Below are positions 9,384 through 17,488 of a DNA stretch of 33,292 bases, in pieces. Source of the stretch: an uncultured Selenomonadales bacterium (lineage in GTDB: Bacteria > Bacillota > Negativicutes > Selenomonadales > Selenomonadaceae); NCBI GenBank assembly GCA_946411735.1, contig CAMKFB010000017.1, positions 1 to 33,292 on the forward strand, read 5' to 3'. The first letter of the stretch is position 1, and every line of letters begins with the position of its first letter. The notes below the pieces were generated by a model that was not told the DNA's origin, ran no database searches, and worked only from the letters and a program-made list of their open reading frames with translations. The translations under genes were made by a program, and so were the position numbers.

Positions 9384-9899
9384 ATGGCGAACAAATACTA
9401 CAGCACGCGTGTGGTCGAAGTCGGCGAGCAGGTCGCGGACTTCACGAGCAAGGCAAAGATGCTGGTCATCTTCGAGGACTCGATGGTCTTCCCCGAGCTC
9501 CGCAGCTTCGCGGTTCTGCACAGCGGCAATAAGCTCGACGGCGTGGTGAAAGTCGGCGACGTGATCAAGATTGTCGATTCCGAATACAAAATCTTGAAGG
9601 TCGGCGAGGATGTCAACAACAACCTCAAGAGCCTCGGGCATATCGTGATCAAATTCGACGGCGGCGCGGGCGATCTCATGAGCGGCAGCATTCACGTCGA
9701 GGACAAACCGATTCCGAAAGTGCAGTTCGGCGACGAGATTTCGATCAGCGAAGGCGCGGCGGCAGCGTTCCAAGGCGCGGGCAAGACTGCGGTCGTGGTC
9801 GGCTCTACGACCGAGAGCGGTCAAGCGATCGTGCAATTCCTCAAAGCCAACGGCGTGAAAGTGATCGACGAGCCCGACATCATCATCAAAGCGAAATAA
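9384..9899 (+). CDS. PTS glucitol/sorbitol-type EIIA domain protein with C-terminal extension
   Basis: A cytoplasmic phosphotransferase-system IIA protein of the glucitol/sorbitol family (GutA type), which takes phosphate from HPr on a histidine. The first ~120 residues match the family: LRSFAVLHSG with the likely phospho-histidine H46, NLKSLGHIVIKFDG, then GSIHVEDKPIP. The family normally ends near there, but this protein is 171 aa and carries about 50 more residues (AAAFQGAGKTAVVVGST and on) resembling a small Rossmann-like strand-helix unit. The ATG at 9384 follows GGGAGGG by 8 nt; the longer frame from 9324 lacks such a site. No IIB, IIC or sorbitol dehydrogenase gene is near and both flanks carry terminators or repeats. 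A regulatory rather than transport role is possible. Confidence 0.85.
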   Translation: MANKYYSTRVVEVGEQVADFTSKAKMLVIFEDSMVFPELRSFAVLHSGNKLDGVVKVGDVIKIVDSEYKILKVGEDVNNNLKSLGHIVIKFDGGAGDLMSGSIHVEDKPIPKVQFGDEISISEGAAAAFQGAGKTAVVVGSTTESGQAIVQFLKANGVKVIDEPDIIIKAK

Positions 9900-9920
9900 T
9901 TTTTTCCGACCGAAGCATAA

Positions 9921-9957
9921 AAAGAAGCCGTCGCCCCTCGCGGGGTGGCGGCTTTTT
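9921..9957. terminator. Bidirectional terminator between the IIA gene and gpmI
   Basis: A 13 bp stem, AAGCCGTCGCCCC (9925-9937) with GGGGTGGCGGCTT (9942-9954), contains two G-T pairs and a TCGC loop. TTTTT follows on the plus strand and AAAAAG precedes it, so it can serve both convergent genes. Confidence 0.88.
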
Positions 9958-9976
9958 CATTGTCTCGAGCGATAAA

Positions 9977-11512
9977 TTATTTGAGCGTGACGAGCGACTT
10001 GCCGGTCATTTCCGCCGGAATTTCCATGCCCGCCATTGTCAAAAGCGTCGGCGCGACATCGCAAAGGGCGCCCGCCTCAACTTTTTCGACGCGATCGCTG
10101 ACGACGATGATCGGCACCGGATTGGTGGTGTGCGCGGTGAACGGCTCCTTGAGCGCGTAATCGTACATCTTGTCGGCGTTACCGTGATCGGCAATGATGA
10201 CGACCTCGCCGCCGACCTTCTTCATGCACTCGACGAAAATGCCCACGCAGGTGTCAACGGTCTCGACCGCCTGCACCGCCGCCTTCATCACGCCGGTGTG
10301 ACCGACCATATCGCCGTTGGCGTAGTTGAGGATAATGAAATCGTACTTCTCGGAGAGAATCGCCTTGACGACCTCGTAAGTGACGGTCGGGGCGCTCATC
10401 TCGGGCTTGAGATCGTAGGTGGCAACCTTCGGCGAAGGAACGAGCACGCGATCTTCGCCCGCATACGGCTCCTCGACGCCGCCGTTGAAGAAGAATGTGA
10501 CGTGCGCGTATTTTTCCGTCTCAGCGATGCGCAACTGTGTCAAGCCGGCTTTGCTGATCGTCTCGCCCAGCCCGTTCTTGACGCTCTCGGGCGGATAAGC
10601 CACATCGACGTTGAGCCCTTCCTCGTATTGAGTCATGGTCGCAAACGGAATGCCGACGAGCTCCTCAACGCGCGGGAAGCCCTCGAAGGATTTATCGGTA
10701 AAGGCGTGAGTGATCTCGCGGGCGCGATCGGGGCGGAAGTTGAAGAAGATGATCCCGTCGCCCTTCTTGACGCCGGCATAATCGCCGATCGCCACGGGGA
10801 TTACAAACTCGTCGGTGACTTTGTTGTCGTAGGAAGCCTTGATCGCCTCCGCGGAGCTTGCCGCCTTCGGAGCATCCGCCTTCGCGATCGCGTTATAAGC
10901 CTTGCTCACGCGATCCCATCTCTTATCGCGATCCATTGCGTAGTAACGACCGGAAATCGTCGCGGTCTTGCCGACGCCGACCTCAGCCATTTTCTTCTCG
11001 AGCGTCTCAAGATATTCCGCCGCCGAACTCGGAGGCACGTCGCGCCCGTCGAGGAAGGCATGGACGTAGACCGTCCCAATGCCCTTCTTCTTGGCAAGCT
11101 CGAACAACCCGTAGAGGTGATCGGTGTGCGAATGAACGCCGCCCGGCGAAAGCAGCCCCATCAGATGAAGCGCGCCGCCGGAGGATTTGACGGCGTCGGT
11201 GATCTTGGTGAGCGCGGGATTGGTGAAGAAATCGCCGTCCTTGATCGACTTGGTGATCTTCGTCAATGGCTGATAGATAACTCGACCGGCGCCGATATTC
11301 ATGTGACCGACCTCGGAGTTGCCCATCTGACCGTCGGGCAGCCCGACGTACTCGCCGCTCGCCTGCAGCTGATTGTTGGGATAATTCTTGGTGAGCGCGT
11401 CGAGAATCGGAGTCTTGCCGACCTGAATCGCGTTGTACTTATCGGACTCTTCGCCGATGCCCCAGCCGTCCATTATGATAAGGCAGATGGGCGCGTGTTT
11501 GATAGTAGCCAT
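9977..11512 (-). CDS. gpmI: 2,3-bisphosphoglycerate-independent phosphoglycerate mutase
   Basis: A manganese-dependent enzyme that interconverts 3- and 2-phosphoglycerate in lower glycolysis. The 511-aa product has the N-terminal metal site IIMDGWGIG, the phospho-serine motif GQMGNSEVGH (serine near 63), HSHTDHLYGL, the substrate-binding FLDGRDVPP, FFNFRPDRARE, then ANGDMVGHTG and IIADHGNADKM in the phosphatase-like domain. The ATG at 11512 is preceded by AGGAG. An in-frame ATG 16 codons earlier has no such site. It is the last gene of the gap - pgk/tpiA - gpmI operon. Enolase is absent from the window. Confidence 0.97.
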   Translation of the reverse strand: MATIKHAPICLIIMDGWGIGEESDKYNAIQVGKTPILDALTKNYPNNQLQASGEYVGLPDGQMGNSEVGHMNIGAGRVIYQPLTKITKSIKDGDFFTNPALTKITDAVKSSGGALHLMGLLSPGGVHSHTDHLYGLFELAKKKGIGTVYVHAFLDGRDVPPSSAAEYLETLEKKMAEVGVGKTATISGRYYAMDRDKRWDRVSKAYNAIAKADAPKAASSAEAIKASYDNKVTDEFVIPVAIGDYAGVKKGDGIIFFNFRPDRAREITHAFTDKSFEGFPRVEELVGIPFATMTQYEEGLNVDVAYPPESVKNGLGETISKAGLTQLRIAETEKYAHVTFFFNGGVEEPYAGEDRVLVPSPKVATYDLKPEMSAPTVTYEVVKAILSEKYDFIILNYANGDMVGHTGVMKAAVQAVETVDTCVGIFVECMKKVGGEVVIIADHGNADKMYDYALKEPFTAHTTNPVPIIVVSDRVEKVEAGALCDVAPTLLTMAGMEIPAEMTGKSLVTLK

Positions 11513-11542
11513 GTTTTGCTCTCCTATGCTGTTGATCAAATA

Positions 11543-11575
11543 AGCGGCGGCAACGTTCAACCGGTCGCCGCCGCT
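11543..11575 (-). other. Intergenic hairpin between pgk-tpiA and gpmI
   Basis: AGCGGCGGC (11543-11551) and GCCGCCGCT (11567-11575) form a perfect 9 bp stem over a 15-nt loop. On the minus strand it is followed by TATTTGATC, not a run of T. It is more likely an RNA-processing or mRNA-stability hairpin in the glycolytic transcript than a terminator (inference). Confidence 0.5.
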
Positions 11576-11608
11576 GTTATTATTCTGTGCGCTGATACGA
11601 TTTACGAA

Positions 11609-13546
11609 TCAGAAATTGACGATCTCGCTGAAGTCTTTCGCCTTGAGCGAAGCGCCGCCGACGAGCGCGCCGTCGACATTGGGCTGCTCCATGAGCGCCT
11701 TGATGGTTGCCGGCTTGACGCTGCCGCCGTACTGAATACGAATGGCGTCCGCCGCATCCTGATCGAACTTCGCGGCAACCGCCTCGCGGATCGCCTTGCA
11801 AACTTCCTCAGCCTGCTCGAACGTGGCGGTCTTGCCGGTTCCGATCGCCCAAATCGGCTCATAAGCGATGACGAGTTTCTTGACTTCCGCCGCAGTGAAG
11901 CCCTCGAGCGCGGCGTTGATCTGATCGACGACGTGTTTGATGTAAGTGCCCGCCTCGCGAATCTCGAGCGGCTCGCCGCAGCAGATGATCGGCGTGATGC
12001 CCGCATCGAACGCCGCATGCGCGCGCTTGTTGACGCCCTCATCGGTCTCGCCGAAGTAATCACGACGCTCGCTGTGACCGAGGATGACGTAATCGACGTT
12101 GATCTCGTTGAGCATCTCTGTCGAAATTTCGCCGGTGTACGCGCCGGACTTCGCCCAGTGCACGTTCTGCGCGGCGACATGAATGTTGGTGCCCTTGACA
12201 GCCTTGGCAACGGCGGCAAGCGCGGTCGCGGGAGCGCCGACCACAACGCGGCAATCCGCATTCTTGACGAGCGGAATCAACTCTTCGACGAGCGCTACGC
12301 CCGCTTTGATCGTATTGTTCATCTTCCAGTTGCCGGCGATGATCGGAACGCGTCCGACGCCGTCAATTGCATCGATGCCCGGCAGGACTTTGCCCTCGAG
12401 GAACTCGAGCGTGGCGCCGCCGCCGGTGCTGATGTGAGAAATCTTGCCGCTCAAGCCGGTTTTCTTGAGCGCCGCGATCGAATCGCCGCCGCCGACGATC
12501 GAGATCGCGCCTTTATCGGTAGCATCGGCGACTGCCTTTGCAACCTCGAGCGTGCCGGTCGCAAACTTCTCGAACTCGAACACGCCGACGGGGCCGTTCC
12601 AAATAATCGTCTTTGCGCCCTCGAGCGCCTTGACGTACTCTTTGGAGGTCGCGGGACCGCTGTCGAGCCCCATCCAATCATCGGGGCACTGGTCGACGGG
12701 AACGACCTTGCTGTTTGCATCCGCCGCAAATTTATCCGCAACAACGATGTCGACGGGGAGGACGACCTTGACGCCCTTCTTCTCGGCTTTCTCGAGCAGC
12801 CCCTTGGCAAGATCGATCTTGTCGCGCTCACAGAGCGAAGTGCCGACGCCGAGCCCCTTGGCGGCATCAAACGTATGCGCCATGCCGCCGCCGATGATGA
12901 TCGTGTCGACCTTGTCAATCATGTTGGAGATGACGTTGATCTTGTCGGAGACTTTCGAGCCGCCGATGATCGCCACGAACGGGCGCTGCGGGTTCTCGAG
13001 CGTCTTGCCGATGTAATTGATCTCTTTTTCCATCAGGAAGCCGGAAGCGGTCTCGAGGAAATGAGTGATGCCGACGTTGGAAGCATGCGCGCGGTGCGCA
13101 ACGCCGAACGCGTCATCGACCGCGATATCGGCAAGCGCCGCCAATTTTTTCGCGAAGGACGGCTTATTCTTCTTTTCTTCTTTATGATAGCGGAGGTTTT
13201 CGAGCAGGAGGACTTCGCCGGGCTTGAGATCGGCGGCAGCCTTTTCTGCCGGCTCGCCGATGCAATCCTCAGCCCACTTGACTTCCTTGCCGAGGAGCTC
13301 GGAGAGCTTTGCGGCGATCGGTTTCGTCGAGAACTTCGGCTCGCGCGCTTCGGTCGGACGACCGACGTGGCAGGCAAGGATCACCGCCGCGCCGTTGTCG
13401 AGCAGATAGTTGATCGTCGGGAGGGTTTTCTCGATGCGGGTGGTGTTGGTGATGTTCTGATTCTCATCCATCGGCACGTTGAAGTCGACGCGGACGAACA
13501 CCTTTTTACCGTTGACGTTGATGTCTTTGATGTTCTTTTTGTTCAT
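11609..13546 (-). CDS. Fused phosphoglycerate kinase / triosephosphate isomerase
   Basis: One 645-aa reading frame carries two glycolytic enzymes. Residues 1 to about 395 are phosphoglycerate kinase: VRVDFNVP (18-25), CHVGRP, LLENLRYHKEE, DAFGVAHRAHAS, IIGGSKVSDKI, WNGPVGVFE and the nucleotide site GGGDSIAAL (352-360). Residues from about 399 are triosephosphate isomerase: AGNWKMN with N406 and K408, GHSERR with H491, and AYEPIWAIGTG with E563, all catalytic residues intact. The junction LPGIDAIDGVGRVPIIAGNW has essentially no linker and no in-frame start or ribosome-binding site for a separate isomerase. The start ATG follows AGGAGG. PGK-TIM fusions are known from Thermotoga. Symbols would be pgk and tpiA. 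Confidence 0.96.
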   Translation of the reverse strand: MNKKNIKDINVNGKKVFVRVDFNVPMDENQNITNTTRIEKTLPTINYLLDNGAAVILACHVGRPTEAREPKFSTKPIAAKLSELLGKEVKWAEDCIGEPAEKAAADLKPGEVLLLENLRYHKEEKKNKPSFAKKLAALADIAVDDAFGVAHRAHASNVGITHFLETASGFLMEKEINYIGKTLENPQRPFVAIIGGSKVSDKINVISNMIDKVDTIIIGGGMAHTFDAAKGLGVGTSLCERDKIDLAKGLLEKAEKKGVKVVLPVDIVVADKFAADANSKVVPVDQCPDDWMGLDSGPATSKEYVKALEGAKTIIWNGPVGVFEFEKFATGTLEVAKAVADATDKGAISIVGGGDSIAALKKTGLSGKISHISTGGGATLEFLEGKVLPGIDAIDGVGRVPIIAGNWKMNNTIKAGVALVEELIPLVKNADCRVVVGAPATALAAVAKAVKGTNIHVAAQNVHWAKSGAYTGEISTEMLNEINVDYVILGHSERRDYFGETDEGVNKRAHAAFDAGITPIICCGEPLEIREAGTYIKHVVDQINAALEGFTAAEVKKLVIAYEPIWAIGTGKTATFEQAEEVCKAIREAVAAKFDQDAADAIRIQYGGSVKPATIKALMEQPNVDGALVGGASLKAKDFSEIVNF

Positions 13547-13570
13547 GAAACGATCCTCCTTAGAATTGAA

Positions 13571-13613
13571 ACAAAAAGCGGTTCGGCCCAACATTTATGA
13601 AGAGCCGGACCGC
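13571..13613 (-). terminator. Terminator or attenuator hairpin between gap and pgk-tpiA
   Basis: GCGGTTCGGC (13578-13587) pairs with GCCGGACCGC (13604-13613), with one G-T pair and a 16-nt loop. On the minus strand it is followed by TTTTTGT. Only about 20 nt separate it from the pgk-tpiA ribosome-binding site, so it probably lowers expression of the downstream genes relative to gap by partial termination (inference). Confidence 0.6.
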
Positions 13614-13654
13614 AAGAGTCATGATCTATTGATTTTTGTTTTGACGAGAATGAA

Positions 13655-14683
13655 TTACTTCAGCTCTGCGAAGTATTTGATGGTGCGAACCATCTGGCTG
13701 GTGTAGGAGTTCTCGTTGTCATACCAGCTGACGACCTGGACGAGGGTGTTGCCGTCACCAATCGGGCTGACCATGGTCTGAGTTGCATCGAAGAGCGAGC
13801 CGTACTTCATGCCGATGATGTCGCTGGAGACGATCTCTTCCTCGTTGTAGCCGAAGGACTCGTTGGCAGCTGCTTTCATAGCATCGTTGATCTGCTCTTT
13901 GGTGACTTCGCCTTTGACGACTGCGAACAGAAGGGTGGTGGAGCCGGTCGGGGTCGGAACGCGCTGTGCAGCGCCGATCAGTTTGCCCTTGAGCTCGGGG
14001 ATGACGAGCCCGATCGCTTTTGCAGCGCCGGTGCTGTTGGGGACGATGTTGCATGCGCCTGCACGGCTGCGGCGGAGGTCGCCTTTACGCTGCGGACCGT
14101 CGAGGATCATTTGATCGCCGGTGTATGCATGGATCGTCGCCATAATGCCGCTCTGAATCGGAGCGAGGTTGTGGAGCGCTTGGGTCATCGGAGCCAAGCA
14201 GTTGGTGGTGCAGGATGCCGCCGAAAGGACTTTCACGTCCGGAGTAAGGGTCTTATGGTTGACGTTGTAAACGATGGTCGGGAGGTCATTGCCGGCCGGA
14301 GCGGAGATGACGACTTTCTTTGCGCCCGCCTCGAGGTGAGCAGAGGCTTTGTCTTTGCTGGTGTAGAAGCCGGTGCACTCGAGAACGACATCGACGTCAT
14401 GTTTGCCCCAGGGGATCTCTTTCGCGTCTTTGATTGCATAGATGATGATCTCTTTGCCATCGACGACGATCGAGTTCTCTTTTGCTTCGACGGTGTGTTT
14501 GCCTTCGCCGATTTTGCCTGCGTAGCCGCCCTGCGCGGTGTCATACTTGAGCAGGTGAGCGAGCATCTTCGGGCTGGTGAGATCGTTGATGGCGACCACT
14601 TCATAACCTTCCGCGTCGAACATCTGACGGAATGCGAGACGACCGATACGTCCGAAACCATTGATAGCCACTTTGACTGCCAT
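13655..14683 (-). CDS. gap: Glyceraldehyde-3-phosphate dehydrogenase, NAD-dependent
   Basis: The glycolytic GAPDH, converting glyceraldehyde 3-phosphate, NAD and phosphate to 1,3-bisphosphoglycerate. The 342-aa product has the NAD-binding INGFGRIGR at 8-16, D34 in INDLTS (favouring NAD over NADP), the catalytic [12 protein letters not shown] with C158, H185 in IHAYTGDQ, and [14 protein letters not shown] near the C-terminus. The ATG at 14683 is preceded by GGGAGGTAT. An in-frame ATG three codons earlier sits too close to that site. It is the first gene of the glycolytic operon, behind a strong promoter. No CggR-type repressor gene is adjacent. Confidence 0.98.
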   Translation of the reverse strand: MAVKVAINGFGRIGRLAFRQMFDAEGYEVVAINDLTSPKMLAHLLKYDTAQGGYAGKIGEGKHTVEAKENSIVVDGKEIIIYAIKDAKEIPWGKHDVDVVLECTGFYTSKDKASAHLEAGAKKVVISAPAGNDLPTIVYNVNHKTLTPDVKVLSAASCTTNCLAPMTQALHNLAPIQSGIMATIHAYTGDQMILDGPQRKGDLRRSRAGACNIVPNSTGAAKAIGLVIPELKGKLIGAAQRVPTPTGSTTLLFAVVKGEVTKEQINDAMKAAANESFGYNEEEIVSSDIIGMKYGSLFDATQTMVSPIGDGNTLVQVVSWYDNENSYTSQMVRTIKYFAELK

Positions 14684-14766
14684 TGTGTACATACCTCCCT
14701 ACGTACATTTAAAACATGATTGACCGGGTCTAAGAATTTTTCTAACCGATCCTTAAGACGTTTTTA

Positions 14767-14795
14767 ATCTTACACCAATTGCATACGCGTGTCAA
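14767..14795 (-). promoter_or_regulatory. Strong promoter of the gap operon
   Basis: Read on the minus strand: TTGACA (14790-14795, perfect), a 17 bp spacer and TAAGAT (14767-14772). A second TTGACA lies at 14806-14811 without a matching -10. The leader of about 75 nt before gap contains the imperfect inverted pair GGTTAGA / CTTAGACC (about 14728-14748), which could be an operator; this is only a suggestion. Confidence 0.75.
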
Positions 14796-14840
14796 TAAAA
14801 TTTTCTGTCAATTGGGGCGCGGCGCCAAAAAATTTTTTAT

Positions 14841-14981
14841 CCCGCCCGCCCACCCCATGAAGGGCTGTCGCCCTTCGACTCTCAAGGCGCTGTCGACGTG
14901 GATTGGGCGCCGCCGACGCAGGGTGGGGACGCGTTCTATGTTGGGCGCCGCACTCGGTGGGCGGGAGCGTCGGCGGCGCCC
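14841..14981 (-). repeat. Intergenic repeat element copy 3: G4 motif, hairpin and 77-bp inverted-repeat unit
   Basis: The most complete copy of the element. On the minus strand GGGTGGGCGGGCGGG (14841-14855) is an exact match to 290-304. Beside it is the hairpin GAAGGGC-TGTC-GCCCTTC (14859-14876). Further on is a 77-bp unit with perfect 15-bp inverted ends, GGGCGCCGCCGACGC (14905-14919) and GCGTCGGCGGCGCCC (14967-14981). This fills the 307-bp gap between the gap start and the DUF1850 stop, apart from the gap promoter and leader. Confidence 0.8.
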
Positions 14982-14990
14982 ACAAAAAAA

Positions 14991-15446
14991 TTATTCTACG
15001 ACGAGATCGACTCGAGTGCCGGGCTCAAAAATCTCGTAGAGTTTGATCTCCGCGCCGTCGAGATCGAGCGTAAGTTGGGTGCCCACGCCCGTCCGAAGAC
15101 TCAACAGCGCGATCCTCCGCTCCATCCCGTCCATCACAAACCAATCGCCCTCGCGTCGAAACTCCCCGTCCGACTCCATGAACGGCAGCCCCACTCCCTG
15201 CGACTTGTATCGCGTCCGATGCACTATCCAGCCCTCGCCGTCAAATTCCAAATCCTCCTCGACCGGCGTTTTTTGCACCGAGTGTATGAATTTGATCGTC
15301 AGCTTCACGCCCGCACGCGCCGGAACCTCCGCCACGACTTCGTTCCGCTCGACCGCCGTCACCGCGATTTTTTTTTCGAGCAATCCGCACGATGTCAACA
15401 TCAAAACGAACAGCCCCATCGAAAATATTTTTATCAACACTCTCAA
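14991..15446 (-). CDS. DUF1850 family lipoprotein
   Basis: A 151-aa protein with a lipoprotein signal: a hydrophobic stretch ending LTSC, with the acylated Cys at 20. The mature part matches DUF1850, with FIHSVQKTPVEED near 53, then YKSQGVGLPFMESDGEF, and a C-terminal YEIFEPGTRVDL. The function of DUF1850 is not established; some members lie near TRAP-type transporters, but none is here. I chose the TTG at 15446 because it overlaps the upstream gene's stop (TTGA) and has GGGAGG 12 nt before it. A GTG two codons later is an alternative. It is the last gene of the galE cluster, and a repeat element rather than a clear terminator follows. Confidence 0.8.
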   Translation of the reverse strand: MRVLIKIFSMGLFVLMLTSCGLLEKKIAVTAVERNEVVAEVPARAGVKLTIKFIHSVQKTPVEEDLEFDGEGWIVHRTRYKSQGVGLPFMESDGEFRREGDWFVMDGMERRIALLSLRTGVGTQLTLDLDGAEIKLYEIFEPGTRVDLVVE

Positions 15447-17482
15447 CTCAAGCGCCAGCCTCCCGTTGAGCGATCGGCTTTAAAGCCCACGCCGTTGTTC
15501 AATTGGAAAATCACATCCGCCGCGCCGTTGACCTTGATCGAGCCGCCGTCGTTCATACCGATTTTGATCGAGCCGCCGTCCATTTGAATGTCGCCGAAAT
15601 TAATCTCCTCGAGACCGATGTTAAGCAAATTGATCAAGTCATCGTCGCGCGCATTCTCGATCACATCCGCGCCGTTGGTGTACAGATAAAAATAGGTGTT
15701 GCCGCCCTCGCCGCCGATAAGCGTGTCGTCGCCGAGATCGCCGCCCCACATCAGATTCGTGCCCGAGCCGCCGCGAATTTCGTTCGACTGATTATTGCCC
15801 GCCAATATCGCCTCGTTCCGCGCGGAGCCTCCGTCGAGATTTTTGATGTTGTCGTAAGTTTTTCCGTCCCAACCGTTGAGCCAGACCTCAACGTGCTCGT
15901 CGTCGTCGACGCTCAACGCCGCCTCGCCGATGCCGATGTATCGATCGACGCTCCGATCGTACGTCATTTGAGCGCCGTATTTGAGATTTTGCCCGTCTCG
16001 ATTGATCACATCGTTGGCGTTGCCGCCCGAGCCGTCGTCGAAAAGATTTTCATCCGTCGCGCCCGACTCCTCCGAGCCATGCCACGTCAAATAGCGCATG
16101 AACATATAGCCTGCCGAATATAAATCCTGCGTGTATGACGGCGTGTAATCGAGCGTCAAATAATAGGCAAGCGTGTCGGGATCGTCGGCAATCTCCCCCA
16201 CCGTCCAATTGTCGCGTCCCGCCGTCAAATCCGCCATGCCTTCGATCATAAAATGCGGCAAATCCTCAATCAGTTCCTCGTTGAAGGAGGCGTATTGAAT
16301 GACGTGCGTCATCTCGTGCGCAAGCGTTTTATCCAGCCCGCCGCCGGTCCGATCGCTCTCCTCGAACGAAACCTGCGACATATTAATGTCGATGCCGTAA
16401 CCGCCGTACGCCGCCGCCGCATCGCTCGAGTCGTAATAAAACGAAATCGGCGCTTTATTAAAGTTGAGATCGCTCGAGGAAAATTTGAGCTCGTAACTGT
16501 CCTCGATCAGATCGATGATCGAATCCGCCCACCACGAATAAAAAGCCTGCACGACAAGCCTCTCCTGCGTGTTGAGAAAATATCGCGAAGGCACAGTGAA
16601 AGTAAAACGGTGGCGCGTGAATGTGCTCGAGGGATAATCGGCGTCGCCGTCGGCGGGAACGATCGACGCGTCGGTCTTGACGGTCATACCGCCCGCGTCC
16701 CAACCCGTGAGCGCGCCGGTGTCGTTGTTATCGAGAATGATGCCGCATTTTTCGACCAGAAATCGCTCGGCATCGTTGATATTGCGGCAATCGGCGATGA
16801 AACAATCAATGGCGTCCTGCATGTCGTAGAAGCCGGAGCATTCGCGAACGGCGTATTTGAGCGCGTCCTCGGCGTCGGTCTTCGATGTGTCGTCAAGGTA
16901 AGCAACGAAGCGTTTCATCGTTTCGACGGGCGTTCGATTGTTGGGGGCGTAAATTTGGGTCGAGGTGCCGAGCAGATCGCTGATGGTGATGGCGCGCCCG
17001 CGCATATTTTTGAGCGTGAGCCGACTGTCGCCGGCGCGAAGAATGAGATCGTTGCCGTCGGTCGAAACGCCGTCGAGCACGCGATTTTCGAGCTTAATCA
17101 TCTCGCCGCCGCTGTAATTTTCGAGCGTGGCGCTGCCCTCACCGAAGTGATAAGTGATGTCGGAGCCGGCGCCGTAGGTTCGATCGAGCCGCGCGGAGGC
17201 GCCGCCGTTCAAGGTGACGTTGAGCGTATTGTCCTCAAAAAGGCGAATGAGCGTGCCGCCCTCGCCCGCGACGACGTTGAGCGCCGTGCCGTTCCATTGG
17301 TCGACGGTGTCATTGCCCGCGCCGGTGAAAACGGTCGTGTCGGAGCTCTCAAGGTAATTGGTGATGGAATCATCGCCGGCGCCCGCGTAAATCGTCGAGC
17401 CCGAAGAAACGTTGCCGAGCACATCGGCGTCGTCGGTGCCGTTGAGGCTCGAGTGGTCGTCCCAATTGTTGATCTCCGCCAT
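15443..17482 (-). CDS. RTX-like (hemolysin-type repeat) protein with central HEXXH metallopeptidase-like domain
   Basis: A 679-aa acidic protein. Residues 1 to about 150 are Gly/Asp/Asn-rich with RTX-like turns (NGTDDADVLGN, YAGAGDDSI, FTGAGNDTV). Residues about 185-540 form a different domain with LAHEMTHVIQ: H389, E390 and H393 form the zinc motif HEXXH, and EGMAD at 414 supplies a plausible third ligand as in gluzincins. Residues from about 560 return to RTX-like repeats (GGSGTNLMWGGDLGDDTLIGG). There is no N-terminal signal peptide, which fits type I secretion through a C-terminal signal, but no type I transporter is nearby. AAGAGGT precedes the ATG. It lies 6 nt after the thioesterase gene. 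Peptidase activity is inferred from the motif only. Confidence 0.82.
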   Translation of the reverse strand: MAEINNWDDHSSLNGTDDADVLGNVSSGSTIYAGAGDDSITNYLESSDTTVFTGAGNDTVDQWNGTALNVVAGEGGTLIRLFEDNTLNVTLNGGASARLDRTYGAGSDITYHFGEGSATLENYSGGEMIKLENRVLDGVSTDGNDLILRAGDSRLTLKNMRGRAITISDLLGTSTQIYAPNNRTPVETMKRFVAYLDDTSKTDAEDALKYAVRECSGFYDMQDAIDCFIADCRNINDAERFLVEKCGIILDNNDTGALTGWDAGGMTVKTDASIVPADGDADYPSSTFTRHRFTFTVPSRYFLNTQERLVVQAFYSWWADSIIDLIEDSYELKFSSSDLNFNKAPISFYYDSSDAAAAYGGYGIDINMSQVSFEESDRTGGGLDKTLAHEMTHVIQYASFNEELIEDLPHFMIEGMADLTAGRDNWTVGEIADDPDTLAYYLTLDYTPSYTQDLYSAGYMFMRYLTWHGSEESGATDENLFDDGSGGNANDVINRDGQNLKYGAQMTYDRSVDRYIGIGEAALSVDDDEHVEVWLNGWDGKTYDNIKNLDGGSARNEAILAGNNQSNEIRGGSGTNLMWGGDLGDDTLIGGEGGNTYFYLYTNGADVIENARDDDLINLLNIGLEEINFGDIQMDGGSIKIGMNDGGSIKVNGAADVIFQLNNGVGFKADRSTGGWRLS

Positions 17483-17488
17483 AAAAAT

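Noticed and set aside
10130-13600. 1156-aa plus-strand open frame antisense to gpmI and pgk-tpiA
   Set aside because: It is the complement of two clearly homologous enzymes; GC-rich codon bias keeps the opposite frame open. The product is Arg/Asp/Leu-rich with no recognisable domain and no ribosome-binding site.
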